Shown here piece by piece: positions 25,672 through 36,341 of a stretch of DNA of 64,000 nucleotides; position 1 is the stretch's first letter; every line of letters starts with the position of its first letter. Source of the stretch: Laburnicola sp. R22_1 (lineage: Eukaryota > Ascomycota > Dothideomycetes > Pleosporales > Didymosphaeriaceae); assembly GCA_014281115.1 (NCBI GenBank), contig JACONQ010000015.1:372001-436000 (forward strand), in the 5' to 3' direction. Below the pieces are notes generated by a model. That model did no database searches. It worked only from the letters and a program-made list of their open reading frames with translations, and had not been told where the DNA came from. The position numbers and the translations under genes are program-made.

Positions 25672-27499
25672 ACGTGTTTACAAGCGTGCCGTCAGTACAA
25701 GCGAGCCGTCAACCCCACCAACTTTCCGTAACGCGCGATAAGCAAACTACAATGCCTCAACTAACTACAACTTAATTGCCCTATAACGAAGGAGATATCT
25801 TCCTTGCTATCTCAGCTATTAATAAAAATCAGATTCAGAGCGAAAATCGCGCTGCCTTAACGTTTAACGTCCCTCGATCAACGCTGCGCGACCGACGCGC
25901 CGGAATTGCTGCGCGACGCGATTACTAGCCCAAATCAAAGAAGCTTACCAAGCTAGAAGAGGAGGTGATTGTTGAGCAAATACTTGACCTAGACTCTAGG
26001 TGCTGTACGAGATATGGCGAATAAGCTGCTCACTGAGCGCAGCGCAGGCCACGTCTAGGTGCTGTACGAGATATGGCGAATACGAACAGACAGTCTCACA
26101 ACGCGATTTAATCGACCCTACGATCGACAGCGAGCCCTCTGCGAGGACCCGACGGTTATACAGGCCTGGTTTGAGCTAGTAGCACGTACAAAGGCCACCT
26201 ACGGTATCTGCGACGAGGATACCTTTAACTTCGACGAGACTGGCTTTCTGATGGGTAAAATATCCTCCCAGCTAGTCGTTACTGGCTCAGAGAGGCGTGG
26301 CCGGCCAAAAGCGATCCAGCCAGGCAATCGTGAGTGGGTGACGGCGATCCACGGAATCAACGCTGCTGGGTGGGCAATCCCGCCCTTTATCATCTTCGCT
26401 GGCCAGTACCACCTCTCTGCCTGGTACGAGGGCGACGATATACCAGGTGACTGGGCTATTGGTCTCAGCGACAATGGCTGGACTACGAACGAGCTTGGTG
26501 TTGCCTGGCTACGGCATTTTATCAAGCATACAGTAGAGCGTAGAGTGGGCGCGCGTTAGCTACTAATACTTAACGGCCATAAGAGTTATAACTCGCTCGA
26601 ATTCTAGGAGATCTGCAAGAAGAACAAGATCTACACTCTCTGTATGCTGCTACATTCGTCACACCTTCTGCAACCGCTTGACGTTGGCTGTTTCTCGCCG
26701 TTGAAGCGGGCGTACGGGCGCCAGGTCGAGGGCCTGATACGCGACCACATCAACCATATCACTAAGCTTGAGTTCCTACCAGCCTTCCGCGCCGCCTACG
26801 ACCAGTCAATTACAAAGGAGAATATCTGCGCAAGCTTTCAAGGCGCTGGGCTAGTCCCACACAATCTAGAGGCGGTGATATTAAAGCTTGATGTGAAGCT
26901 TCGTACGCCGTCGCCAGCAGCCCTACTAGAGACCCTATGGGAGTCTGCAACACCAAGCAACGCGCGCGAGCTAGGCGCTCAGTCAACTCTAGTTCGTGAG
27001 CGGATCTAAAGGCATCAAGGATCCTCTCCTACATTAGTTATCCAGTCGCTTAATTGGCTTACAAGAGGGGCTGAGAGAATGGCGCATTTAATAGTGATTA
27101 TGCGCGATGAGATAGCTAGTCTACAAAGGGCAAATAAGGCAGCCACAACGCGTAAACAGCGCAAAAAGAAGCGGATCTAGAAGCGAGGCACTCTATCAAA
27201 GGCAGAGGGAGAGGATATTATTGCTCAGAAGGCTGTTGAGCAGCAACTAGAGGGAGAAACGCGGTATAGCCAGGCGCGGTCAGGTGCGAGCCGGCAGGCT
27301 TCAGCGCGCTGCACGCGCTGCAGGGAGCCTGGGCACAACTCACGTACGTGCAAGAAGGCTTCTATAGATACTGCTTGATTTAGGAAAGCTATTATATTAA
27401 TAGAATTTTGATGTGTTGTTAAACTACGTGGCTTTTTAAGTGTAGAAAGTTGGTAGGGTTGACGGCTCGCTTGTACTGACGGCACGCTTGTAAACACGT
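25672..27499 (+). mobile_element. Pogo-like DNA transposon, element 2
   Basis: An 1828-bp element starting right after the TA at 25670-25671 and ending before TA at 27500-27501. Its terminal inverted repeats (25672-25726 and 27445-27499) are 55 bp with a single mismatch. Each holds two direct copies of ACAAGCG(T/A)GCCGTCA at 17-bp spacing. The ends are unrelated in sequence to element 1 but share the same doubled-box design. Confidence 0.92.
25752..27378 (+). pseudogene. Decayed pogo-like DDE transposase of element 2
   Basis: From the ATG at 25752 the sequence shows a helix-turn-helix (ALTFNVPRSTLRDRRAG), then DDE blocks FNFDETGFLMG, a degraded LLILNGHKSY and HLLQPLDVGCF, and a C-terminal zinc knuckle CTRCREPGHNSRTC. 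Stops interrupt the reading at about 25773, 25926, 26557, 26607, 27007 and 27178; each is explained by CAA/CAG to TAA/TAG. The second catalytic Asp is Asn. A 29-bp segment (from 25995) is repeated at 26054 and replaces part of the second helix-turn-helix. The copy cannot encode an active transposase. Confidence 0.88.
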
Positions 27500-28330
27500 T
27501 AGTACGTGTTAATCTAGGGTTTGCATCATGTACAGACTCCAGAGCGAGGATCAGATGCGCCCGCGGGCAGTATAGTAAAGTGTGAATCTGTGTGGTGGTG
27601 TGGAGAGGTTGATTTTGGGGGTGTGGAGTGAGTGTGAGATTGATTGTATATATATATTCAGAAGAAGACTTCGCGCAGGCTCGGTACACGGTATAACGCT
27701 GTGATGAAAAGCTGCGGTTGTATACATATACAGTGCAGTCCTCGCATCGCGCTTCACAAGGGGTAGTAGGTGTCCAATTCAATTGTGTGGTACGGGTCGA
27801 CTTGTACACCAGTCCTATCATCAATTGATGGTATTCATCGCTTGGCCGGATGCGACGACCTGAGGACGGGACCTCGGAAAACGGCCATCTTCGGACCGGG
27901 ATTGTAGTGTGTAGGTATTGTAGTGTAGTGTGCTACTTTGCAAGCTGTGTTTGATAGATTGGTTGCGACTTGAAGGATCGGAGGCTTCACATTTTCCGAC
28001 CGAGCTCGGGAGCGTGATGCGATCAGATAAGCGTCTACCTCTCCTCCTCTCCTCTCAACGTGTGGACAAACACAAGGTATGCGGCGCGTATACCTAGGCA
28101 CTGTAGTATCGAAGCTCCTACGCCAGGCAACTCCCACGTATACTCCAATCGCGGAATGAACTGTACAAAACGTACTACTCTACCTATGTCTTTTACTCGG
28201 TTCTCGATAGATGCGAAAATTCAAGACCAATCAAGTTCTGCGCGGTAGGCGGATCGGAGGATGCTGACACTGACATGTATGGTTGTATGTAACTCCCACA
28301 GCCAGCCGCTATGTAGGCCAGCCAGCAAAA

Positions 28331-28411
28331 GATTGAGTAGACTACTGTACCTTTCTTTGGACTTTGTATTGCCTATGCTGGGGTAACACACTACACTACA
28401 CTACACTGCAT
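28331..28411 (+). repeat. Dispersed short element (MITE-like), copy 5
   Basis: The core at 28364-28389 reads TATTGCCTATGCTGGGGTAA plus CACAC, one change from the family core. The left end contains TTGAGTAG; the right end is replaced by an ACACT simple repeat. Confidence 0.6.
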
Positions 28412-28438
28412 CCTGCCAAGACTGACTAACGGGCTGAG

Positions 28439-28481
28439 AAGTGAGTGACTGAGTGACTGAGTGACTGAGTGACTGAGTGAC
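28439..28481 (+). repeat. GTGACTGA tandem repeat
   Basis: Five consecutive 8-bp units GTGACTGA, immediately downstream of dispersed-element copy 5. Confidence 0.85.
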
Positions 28482-29102
28482 TGGTTCTTTCCGTCAACCA
28501 CCCACCCACTCACGCCCTGTACTTTATTCAGGTTAGACACGTGCAGGCTAGACAGCCCTAGGAAACATGAGGTAGTCTTGTTGACCAGCTTTGAGATGTA
28601 AGCATTGCGGCGTGCGGGAGGAATCCTGGACAAAGCGCAAGACCTCCGGACGGAATGGAATGTCCACGGCCACATGGGCAGAATACGACGAGCGGAAGCG
28701 ATGCGGTGTAGCGCGGAGACCGATGGTTTACTCAGGGCTACAAGCTGCCTGACCTGGGCTGAAGGATGGAGAGCTCAAGTGCTCAGCCGTCCACTGGAAA
28801 TGTACTAGATCCTGTCGTCTCATCGCATCACGGAGCGAGAGACGGCAGCGAAATCCTTAGAATAGCTTGATACCAGGTAGGTCGTAGGCAGAAGTAAGCG
28901 CAACTAGCGCAATGCTTAATCGCCGCACGTCGGAGCTTGGGATTGCTTTTTCAGAACGGGGGCTGGCTGGTTGCCGTAGGATTTGGATGGAAGGATGCGA
29001 GGGCCGGCCGACTTTCGGATCCATGGCAATGTCAGGCCTAAGGAGCGAGCGAAGGAAGGAAGGCGCAATCGCGGAGCGAAAGCGGGGCGTAATGCTTGTA
29101 TC

Positions 29103-29202
29103 GTATCGCGCATAGAATGCGGGATAGCCTTGCTTGGAGGAAGTGCTTGCTTTTTTTTTCTTTTTTTTTGTATCGCGCATAGAATGCGGGATAGCCTTGC
29201 TT
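29103..29202 (+). repeat. 33-bp direct repeat pair
   Basis: The same 33-bp string (GTATCGCGCATAGAATGCGG onward) begins at 29103 and again at 29170. The copies are separated by a pyrimidine tract of T runs, which suggests a local slippage duplication. Confidence 0.85.
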
Positions 29203-30525
29203 TGCTTACTACCGGTACAGGAGGACTACGGGATGGATGGACGCGCAGTGTGTAAGACGATAGGATAGGTAGCCTAGGATAAGGTAAGATAGGTAGCGGA
29301 CATCGATGGTTCCAAGGTTCCCTGTGCCGCACGTGCGGATCAAGGTATGATCGCCACGCGATATCGGGCCCCTGAACGGTACCCCCCATCCTCGTGTATA
29401 GCTAACATTCTCTACACGAAGTACATCGTACTGATTCGAACAAACCCCACCAACCACAAGGCAGCCCCGCGCTCCTAAAAATTCGGTGTTTGTTTGTTCC
29501 TCTATACTATGTAATAACAACGCACTCCCAACACCTCACTCGTGTGGAGAGCGAGCAAAAGGACCTGCATCCCACAGAACCAACACTCATCCTCGAGTAC
29601 AATACGAGATGGATAGATGGCTATCCCCCCGTCTGTGGGTGTACTCTTGAGCCAGGCCAGGCATGCACTCCAGGAATGCCTGACCGCACATATACATAGG
29701 GTTGTAAGAGTTGGTGTGCCATGTGACATGCAACGGGGTGGGGTCAGTGTGCACGTTGCGGTGTGATGCCCTGCGCGGTCGAGGTCATTTGGGCGTTTCG
29801 CCAGGGGACTTTGGTCGTCGTTTCAGCTCAGATGCGTACCAGTAGTCGACATGTATGTCGGCCGTGGGAGGGGGCTGATCATGAGATGCGAGCGAGATAG
29901 CTCCTCTCCTGTGCGTGAGTTTGTGGGCGCCGCGTACATAATAAGTAGGATCGGATTTAACATGCAGCACAGCACAATGGGATTCAGAGCTGCCATGACT
30001 AGCGTATTAAACAGTTTATTGGTGAAGGATTATGCCTGCTCGTGTCCGTCCAGCTGCGGTAGTTCGATTGCACACTCCTACCAAAGCTACACAACATCAA
30101 CAATCAGGCCCGAAGGCAATTTCGCAACCTATGACCCATCTATTCACAACCCAAATGAAAAAAGGTCAAGAACCACATTTGATAATACAATCGCGCCTTG
30201 CCATGCCCGTGTTGAACGCCAACCGTAGGCGCCCCGTTGGATATCCCGTCGGTGTTGCGGTGACAGACAGACTGCCGCTGAAAATCGTAATCCAGTGACG
30301 CGCGCACGCTCCAACGCCTTTCATCCCCCACACACGCTTGTTTTGGAAAAAGGGCTTCCCCCCCACGCCTGTGCAAATGCTTATCCCGACGTGTAGTTCC
30401 GGTCCCGCTCTTGGCGCCTGACTGACACCGCTCGCCTAGTCCGTCCTTAGCCGTCGCCCATGGCCTGGTAAAGTCGTCAGATGGAAACAAAAGGAAAAAA
30501 AAATGGACGCCGCGACACGACGAAG

Positions 30526-31983
30526 CTACGGATCCGCGTAGTAGTATACGCACCGCACTATCTTGCCTTTCTTACTGGGTGCCTGTTCGAATGTTGGCGA
30601 AGGCGGCCGCGATAGGTTGATCGGCGTTCCTCCGGCGGACGGAGGAGCGGAGGCGTACTGGTTTTGCTGCGCGCAGGGAAATTGCAGGTTATTGGGGCCG
30701 TAGCGGAAGTCGAAGTTGCCCTGGCAGTCGAGGTTGCCAATGGAGCCAAAGTTGCGAAAGGTGTCCAAGTCGCCCATGGAGTCGAAGTTGCACAGGTTGT
30801 TGAAGTGGCTCAGAGAGCTGAAATTGCCTATGGAGCCGAAATTTCCCATCGAGTGGTTCCGAAAAAGGCCATTCGTTTCAAATGGCGTTTCCGTAGGGCT
30901 CGGAGCTGGAGTTGCGTAGTAACTTTGGCCGCGTTGGTGTCTTCCGTACAAAGCAGAAGTCATTGGGAAGGTTGGCGAGGAACGTGTATATTGTTGTTGC
31001 ATTGTGGGAGCAGCCGCTTGTGAGAACCCGTTGTCAATTGGCGACATGGGAGATGTGGCAGCGGTACTTGAGGTAGGAGTAACTGGAAACGTGAATGTCT
31101 GTGGCATGGTGGAAACAGACTGTGGGAATGTAGCGTCCATCGGTGACATGGTAGGTGTGAAATTTGTCATGACGGACGGTGACGTCTGCGGGTAGGCGCT
31201 CGTAGTATCAAGGAAGGGGTCCTCTGCATACTGGTACACGGGACGGGCCTGCTGTGCGATTGCTTCGGGAGCGATGGGCTCTTTGTTCTTGTGATCATCT
31301 GCAACGTGGAAAACGTCGGATAGGTGCTGTGTGAGCAATTTTTGGCCCTCCATGAAGGTGAAGATTATTCGAAAGCCCATGGGCTGCTTCTCCTCCTGGT
31401 GCCGGCAATAGCAGGTTATCCGCATGTTGAACTTGACCTCCTTGGCAGGGCCTACTTCTTTCAATCTCATGTACTCCTTCTCGTTGACCATGATGACGCG
31501 CTCGTCGGCGTAATTGGCGTACTCTTCCTCGTCCTCGTCACTCCCCTCTTTCGTCTTGCGGCGATATCGCAGGTACTCGCGCTTCTTGCAGCCTTTGCAG
31601 ATGAGGACTTGGCCGCCATTCTGCGGATGTTCCGGGGCGTCTCTGTCCAGTTTGCTCACACAGAGGCCTGCAGGCCGGCGCGGAAATGCTTCTATACCTG
31701 CGGCTCTCCGCAACGCTCGGGCACGACCCTCGGCGCTTTCCACGGCCGTGGCGCACACCAAGTGAAGGTTCATGTCCAGGACGCCGCCCTCCTTTTCGAC
31801 CTCTTCCCTCTCCTTGTCGTTGGCGAACTGCTTGGGCTTGGAGAGCAGCTTTCGCGGAAACCTGATGTGGGCCACGTTCTCCAGAGGCAGGTTCAGCGTT
31901 AGTGTGAATTTGCTCTGCACCTCGGCGCGGTTTTTAGTCTTGTTCGAGGTCAGGCGGACCTGGGGGATGGAAAGGCTGTCCAT
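30526..31983 (-). CDS. SPT23/MGA2-like DNA-binding regulator lacking IPT and ankyrin domains
   Basis: A single open frame of 485 aa, start ATG at 31981-31983. Residues 1-250 match the N-terminal DNA-binding region of SPT23/MGA2-type regulators. Matching features are RFPRKLLSKPKQF, a Cys-pair segment LICKGCKKREYLRYRRK, FNMRITCYCRHQEEK, and a closing VFHVADDHKNKEP like the family's ITDDHK. In the full-length family an IPT/TIG domain, ankyrin repeats and a membrane anchor follow. Here the remaining 230 residues are a disordered Ser/Thr/Pro/Gln region and a Phe/Asn/Gly repeat tract. The call as a transcription regulator is from family resemblance; the target genes are unknown. A short extra 3' exon cannot be excluded, since GTGCGT near the end could be a donor. 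Confidence 0.7.
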   Translation of the reverse strand: MDSLSIPQVRLTSNKTKNRAEVQSKFTLTLNLPLENVAHIRFPRKLLSKPKQFANDKEREEVEKEGGVLDMNLHLVCATAVESAEGRARALRRAAGIEAFPRRPAGLCVSKLDRDAPEHPQNGGQVLICKGCKKREYLRYRRKTKEGSDEDEEEYANYADERVIMVNEKEYMRLKEVGPAKEVKFNMRITCYCRHQEEKQPMGFRIIFTFMEGQKLLTQHLSDVFHVADDHKNKEPIAPEAIAQQARPVYQYAEDPFLDTTSAYPQTSPSVMTNFTPTMSPMDATFPQSVSTMPQTFTFPVTPTSSTAATSPMSPIDNGFSQAAAPTMQQQYTRSSPTFPMTSALYGRHQRGQSYYATPAPSPTETPFETNGLFRNHSMGNFGSIGNFSSLSHFNNLCNFDSMGDLDTFRNFGSIGNLDCQGNFDFRYGPNNLQFPCAQQNQYASAPPSAGGTPINLSRPPSPTFEQAPSKKGKIVRCVYYYADP

Positions 31984-34691
31984 GGTGTCGGTCAGGGTCG
32001 CTGGGTCAGTATCACAATGGTGGACTTTGCTCCCTGGTCAAGAGGGTCGAAGATGGTCGGCTCCTGGAGCCGAAGGGGTAGGGGCTTTGGGTGGTGGAGG
32101 AGGAGGAGGAGGAGGAGGAGGACGAAGGGCAGCACATGCAAAGACAGCGAGCGGGAGCAGGCAGTGGGGAGCCCGGGGCGCGGTGGAGAGGTGGCAGTCG
32201 AGGTGCTCTCGCGGGTCTAGGGCGCGGCCTGGGTATTTCTCGCTGGAAGGCCTGGAGAGGCAGCGTGGGCACCGTGGGCACCCCACTCTGGCTGGTCGGT
32301 GGTCGCCGGTCGCAGGTCGCTGGTCGCTCGTCGCTCGTCGCTCGCCGGGCTAAGCAACCCGTCATCCCTGCGCGCGTTGAGCACCCACAGCGAGCGAGAC
32401 GCAGCGAGACGCAGCGAGACCCACCAGCAGCATGCCACCATGCCACCATGCCACCATGCCAAGGCCTAGCGGAGCGTTTGCACGCACAGCACACGCCAGG
32501 CACCGCACCTGCACCGCACCCCGCCCGCTGTGCTGCCCTTTGCCTACCGGAGCCGCTCCCGGGGCTGCGCTGCAGGTATGCTGCTGCGAAGACAAGGCCG
32601 CGCCGCCTTCATCTAATAACCTGCAGCCACGGGCCCTGCAAGCATTCCTGCTCCATGCCGCCGACGCCATCCATGCACCGACGCCGCCCTCGGCCGCCCG
32701 AGTCCAGCCTCCAGCGACCAGCGACGCCAGCGCTGACAAAGTTGCTCCCGATACGAGCTGGAACTGGAAAAGCCCGCAAGGCTGGCCAGAGTCCCATCAT
32801 TCGCACTCGGCTCCCAAGGAGCGACGACAGCTGCTGGTGCCCAGAAACAATAGACAAGTGTCATCTATCCTGGTCCAGCTCATGTCCGTCCATGTCGCTT
32901 CTCACTCGACGTCTGGCTTGAAGTTTGAAGAGAGTAATAAGGGGGGCGGGTAGTCTACTCTCACTCATGATCCTGTTCACACACTACCACATAGATGCAA
33001 GCACGGGAGTCGCCGTCGTGGGATAGCAGCCAGGCTAAACTAACAGCTCGCCTTGATTGGGCGCTGTCTGGAAATGACGCGCAGTAGACTACCTCTCTTA
33101 GGTGGTTTCGAAGCAGGACTCGATGCCATGCGCATGTGCAGGCATGGTGGCGTACAGGAGTTCATCATGCACTACTGTTTTATTATGGGGGGAGTGCGAT
33201 CGCGTACTGACGTTTCTTTGTCAATCCGACGCAGACCTCCCGGGTGTATCCAGCCAAACTTCCACGGCCCGTCGTCCTTCAGCCTACGCATAGACCGACC
33301 TTCGAACCAAAGGAACGGTGACGGAGTGCCGGGAGCACATCATCTATTCAGGCCATGCAGCAGTCTCGCCGCTCATCAAGGCTCCGTCGATCTTCATCGA
33401 TCCCTTTCCTTCCTCGGTACGCGTAGATCCTCCTATACCAGGCCCATCATCTATCGTTTGAGCCCCCGGCGATGCATCAGCCGCCCACGCAATAGAGACG
33501 CACGGACATGTAGCCTCCCCGAAGGAGCTTGACTATTAGTCAAAGAGAGCATCAGATCAGCAATGCCAACCGCATACCAAGGCGTAGCTATCCCCGCTGC
33601 CACCGATGTACACAGTAGCGTAGCAAGGGAAAGCAATTCTTTCGTCATTCCCACTTCACACATCTCGAGTAGCCAAATTCAGCATCACTGCATGGACCCG
33701 TCGATGACTGCGATCGGTATCGACAGCAGTCTTGTTTTGGACATGGCTCCTACCCTTACGAAGCTTAATCTGATCGGTGAGTCCGCCAACGTTTTCACAT
33801 TTTCTTATAAGACTAAACTCGATAAGCAACAGGGTTGAAGCGGGGAAGCTACGTCGGTACCGTTAGCTCCCATTGTCTCTTTCCTGCCTCGCGGCCCGGT
33901 CGCTCTGCCGACCTCTCGCTCTCAAGCGTGCAGCTGGCAACTTTGCTAGAGCACAGCTCCTCATCTAACCCAGCCTCCATGCGTTTCCCAGGATATATAG
34001 ACGGATCTCACCATCCACACAGCACATTACATAATTCCGTTATCAACAACAGCTGCAATAACAGAGTACCATTAAGAAAGACACGCAGTCCAGAAGACCT
34101 TCCCTGGACCCACCGGCCAATAGCTCGTGCATGTGCAGCACACCCCGCACCTGTGCCTCCTGTGCGCGTCGCGATACTGCAGCTGTGTGCGATCGCCTGA
34201 AACGCGTTCACTCGGAGCATAAACGCAGCGGTTGTGCATGCGCATCGCTGTGCATCATTTGCCCGTTTGGCGAATGTTTTATCGACTTCCCCGATGGCAG
34301 ACCCTTGGCTCTTAACCCGTGTATGGGTACATCCTGGGCAGTCAACTTGTTCGATCATGCCACCGCGACCACTCATCTCCACTCGACTTGATGCTTTCGA
34401 CGTCGCGCACACACACATACACACTCTCTCTCTCTCGCTTTCGCTTTTCGCGCCCAAATCGCGACCTGTACTGCATGGCCGCGAAATTTCCTCTCCTCTT
34501 CCTTAGCGCGCGCGCAGATGATGCCATTCCCGCAGTAGTCCGTCCAATCCACGGTACAGTATCTGATCTAGCTCGCTCCTCGCTCCCTCGATAGCACGGC
34601 GCACAAAAAAAAGAACACATCGCTGGCTGCTGCACGCCTTCTTACGTTGCTTGCTTGCGCACTTGGAAGTTGGAACTCGCGAACTTTTTCC

Positions 34692-35100
34692 CACGCCTGT
34701 CAAAGACCAAGCTGCACGCCACACTACGCTACGTACGCCACGGCTACGCCACCGAAAACGCGCTCTGGCGATGTGAGAAAAAGTTGCACGTAAGCATACA
34801 CCTGCATCTATTCAAAAACAGGCGCTGCATCCCCTGGCCATTATCAATCAATAAAGCTAGAAATATACAAAGACGCCTTTTACGTATAGTGGATTCGGTT
34901 ATCTATAAGAAAAGATCATATATATATATAGGTGCGTAGTAGAAAAATCGAGGTGTTGGTGGTGATGGTTTGCTTACGTACGACTTTTTTTTTTCCACAT
35001 CGCCAAAGGTCGTTTATCGGTGGCGTAGCTGTGGCGTATTGGCGTAGCGGTGGCGTACGTAGCGTAGTGTAGCGTGCAGCTTGGTCTTTGACAAGGCGTG
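34692..35100. repeat. Foldback / large inverted-repeat element
   Basis: The left arm (34692 to about 34795) and right arm (about 34972-35100) are inverted copies of each other. They begin CACGCC(T)TGTCAAAGACC and continue through AGCTGCACGC, ACTACGCTACGTACGCCAC, TGGCGATGTG, an A-rich run and GTAAGCA. The right arm has about 20 bp extra, an added GGCGTA-type unit. The unique centre is about 175 bp and AT-rich. No ORF is present, so it is probably a non-autonomous MITE-like element. Outer boundaries are approximate. Confidence 0.8.
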
Positions 35101-35671
35101 GCGGGTGTCGTTTTTCGGCCCGTTTCGGTCCACGACGCACGACGGCGGCGGGACGGGATGGAGATTTTTGAAAATCTTTTTCGGCTGACGGACGGGACGG
35201 ATAAGGGTTCGGAAGGGGGCGGGGGAAGGGAGAGCGGACGGTTATTTATATCTCGGCTGGCTAGGTATCTCGGCTAGGTACTCGGAGTTTACGCAGGGTG
35301 GAAGCCGTGGCGTTGCATCGTTTTACGGCTGGTGATGATGCGCGTTGGAGGGTTGCTGAGGTAGCTGAGGTTGCTGCTACATGCTGGCGAGGGGGCGTGG
35401 GCTGGGTGGCACTGTGGTTGGGTCCGGGGAAGGTGGGGAGGTGGAGATGGGGGGTGGTGTGGCGGTTGTGGGCTTGGAGAAGAGTCTAGGTTTTGTTCTA
35501 TTCTTGTGGCTTGTTATGAGGTGCGAGGTTTGAAGTGGGTGGGTGTAGACACATAGACTATGGGACTTCACTGTTCGTTGTGTAGAGAAAAAGGGTTTTT
35601 TTGGTCTATGTAAAAATTCAAGAAGAGAATATGCAAGAGTTGAGTTATGATGTAGTCTGCACTGTGCCGGG

Positions 35672-35905
35672 TTTCCATCCGCGGCCTTGAACCACACCCC
35701 CGTACCATAGCGGGCGTAGGATATATATAGCTCGGTTTCCTTCCCGTGGAAGCATATCCAAAAAGAATTCCGCATAGTTGAAATCATCCAAACCTTTCAG
35801 TCAGGTGTGCGGAATTCCATCCGCGGCCTGGCCGTAGGATATATAGCACCCAGCTTCCTTGAGGCGAGAGCATACCCAAAAAGAACCCCACAGACCAAGA
35901 ATCGT
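35672..35905 (+). repeat. Diverged direct duplication of about 140 bp
   Basis: TTCCATCCGCGGCC begins at 35672 and 35814. Each is followed by matching blocks CGTAGGATATATA, GCTTCCTT/GGTTTCCTT and GAGCATA(C/T)CCAAAAAGAA, with small deletions between them. It is a tandem duplication that has diverged. Confidence 0.75.
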
Positions 35906-36341
35906 TCCAAAAGCAAAGAACGCATGTTCTAGAAGATGTGACAGCAGAAAAACCCGTAATGAAGTCCATGGTAGTTATACCGACCGAGGTAGTGTCTCCA
36001 TTCCGCGGAGGAGACTTTCTCGCGGATTCCCATTCTTCTGAGACGTGAAAAGAAAGGCATGGGTATGGTTGAGAAAAATGGAGGATGAGGGGTGGGTGTA
36101 GTAGACCTGGAAAGAGAAGTCTAATGTTGGAGTTTCGGGAGTGCTTTTGATGAATGTTGGTCTCCGGGAATGTGAGGTGGGTGCCTCAAAATCCCAGTCG
36201 CAAGATAGATGGAGAAGAGATATGTGTGGATGGCGATTTCCGTAGAGATGTGAGCTGAGTATGGGTGGTCCGGTCGCAGAATGTGCCCTTTGGTGCCCCA
36301 GTAGTTCCCAGTCGTTCGTCAGGTCGACAGGTGGAGGCAAT

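Larger units (their letters stand above)
27500..30525. other. Non-coding region with simple repeats
   Basis: No supported gene. It holds a copy of the dispersed short element (about 28331-28411), an 8-bp tandem repeat at 28439-28481 and a 33-bp direct repeat (29103 and 29170) flanking a T-rich tract. It separates the transposon block from the convergent end of the SPT23-like gene. Confidence 0.6.
31984..36341. other. Long non-coding region with low-complexity and inverted repeats
   Basis: 4.4 kb without a supported gene. The first 1 kb upstream of the SPT23-like start has GGA/GAG runs (about 32090-32120), GTCGCT/GTCGCC repeats (about 32293-32350) and CATGCCAC repeats (about 32430-32460), whose translations give false low-complexity frames. 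A foldback element lies at 34692-35100 and a diverged direct duplication at 35672-35905. Confidence 0.6.

Noticed and set aside
32091..32921. 276-codon plus-strand frame beginning with a Glu run
   Set aside because: The Glu run is a GGA/GAG simple repeat, and the rest is low-complexity translation of repeats upstream of the SPT23-like gene. There is no domain or splice support.
33053..33532. 159-codon plus-strand frame
   Set aside because: Arg/Ser-rich translation without recognisable motifs, in a repeat-rich intergenic region.
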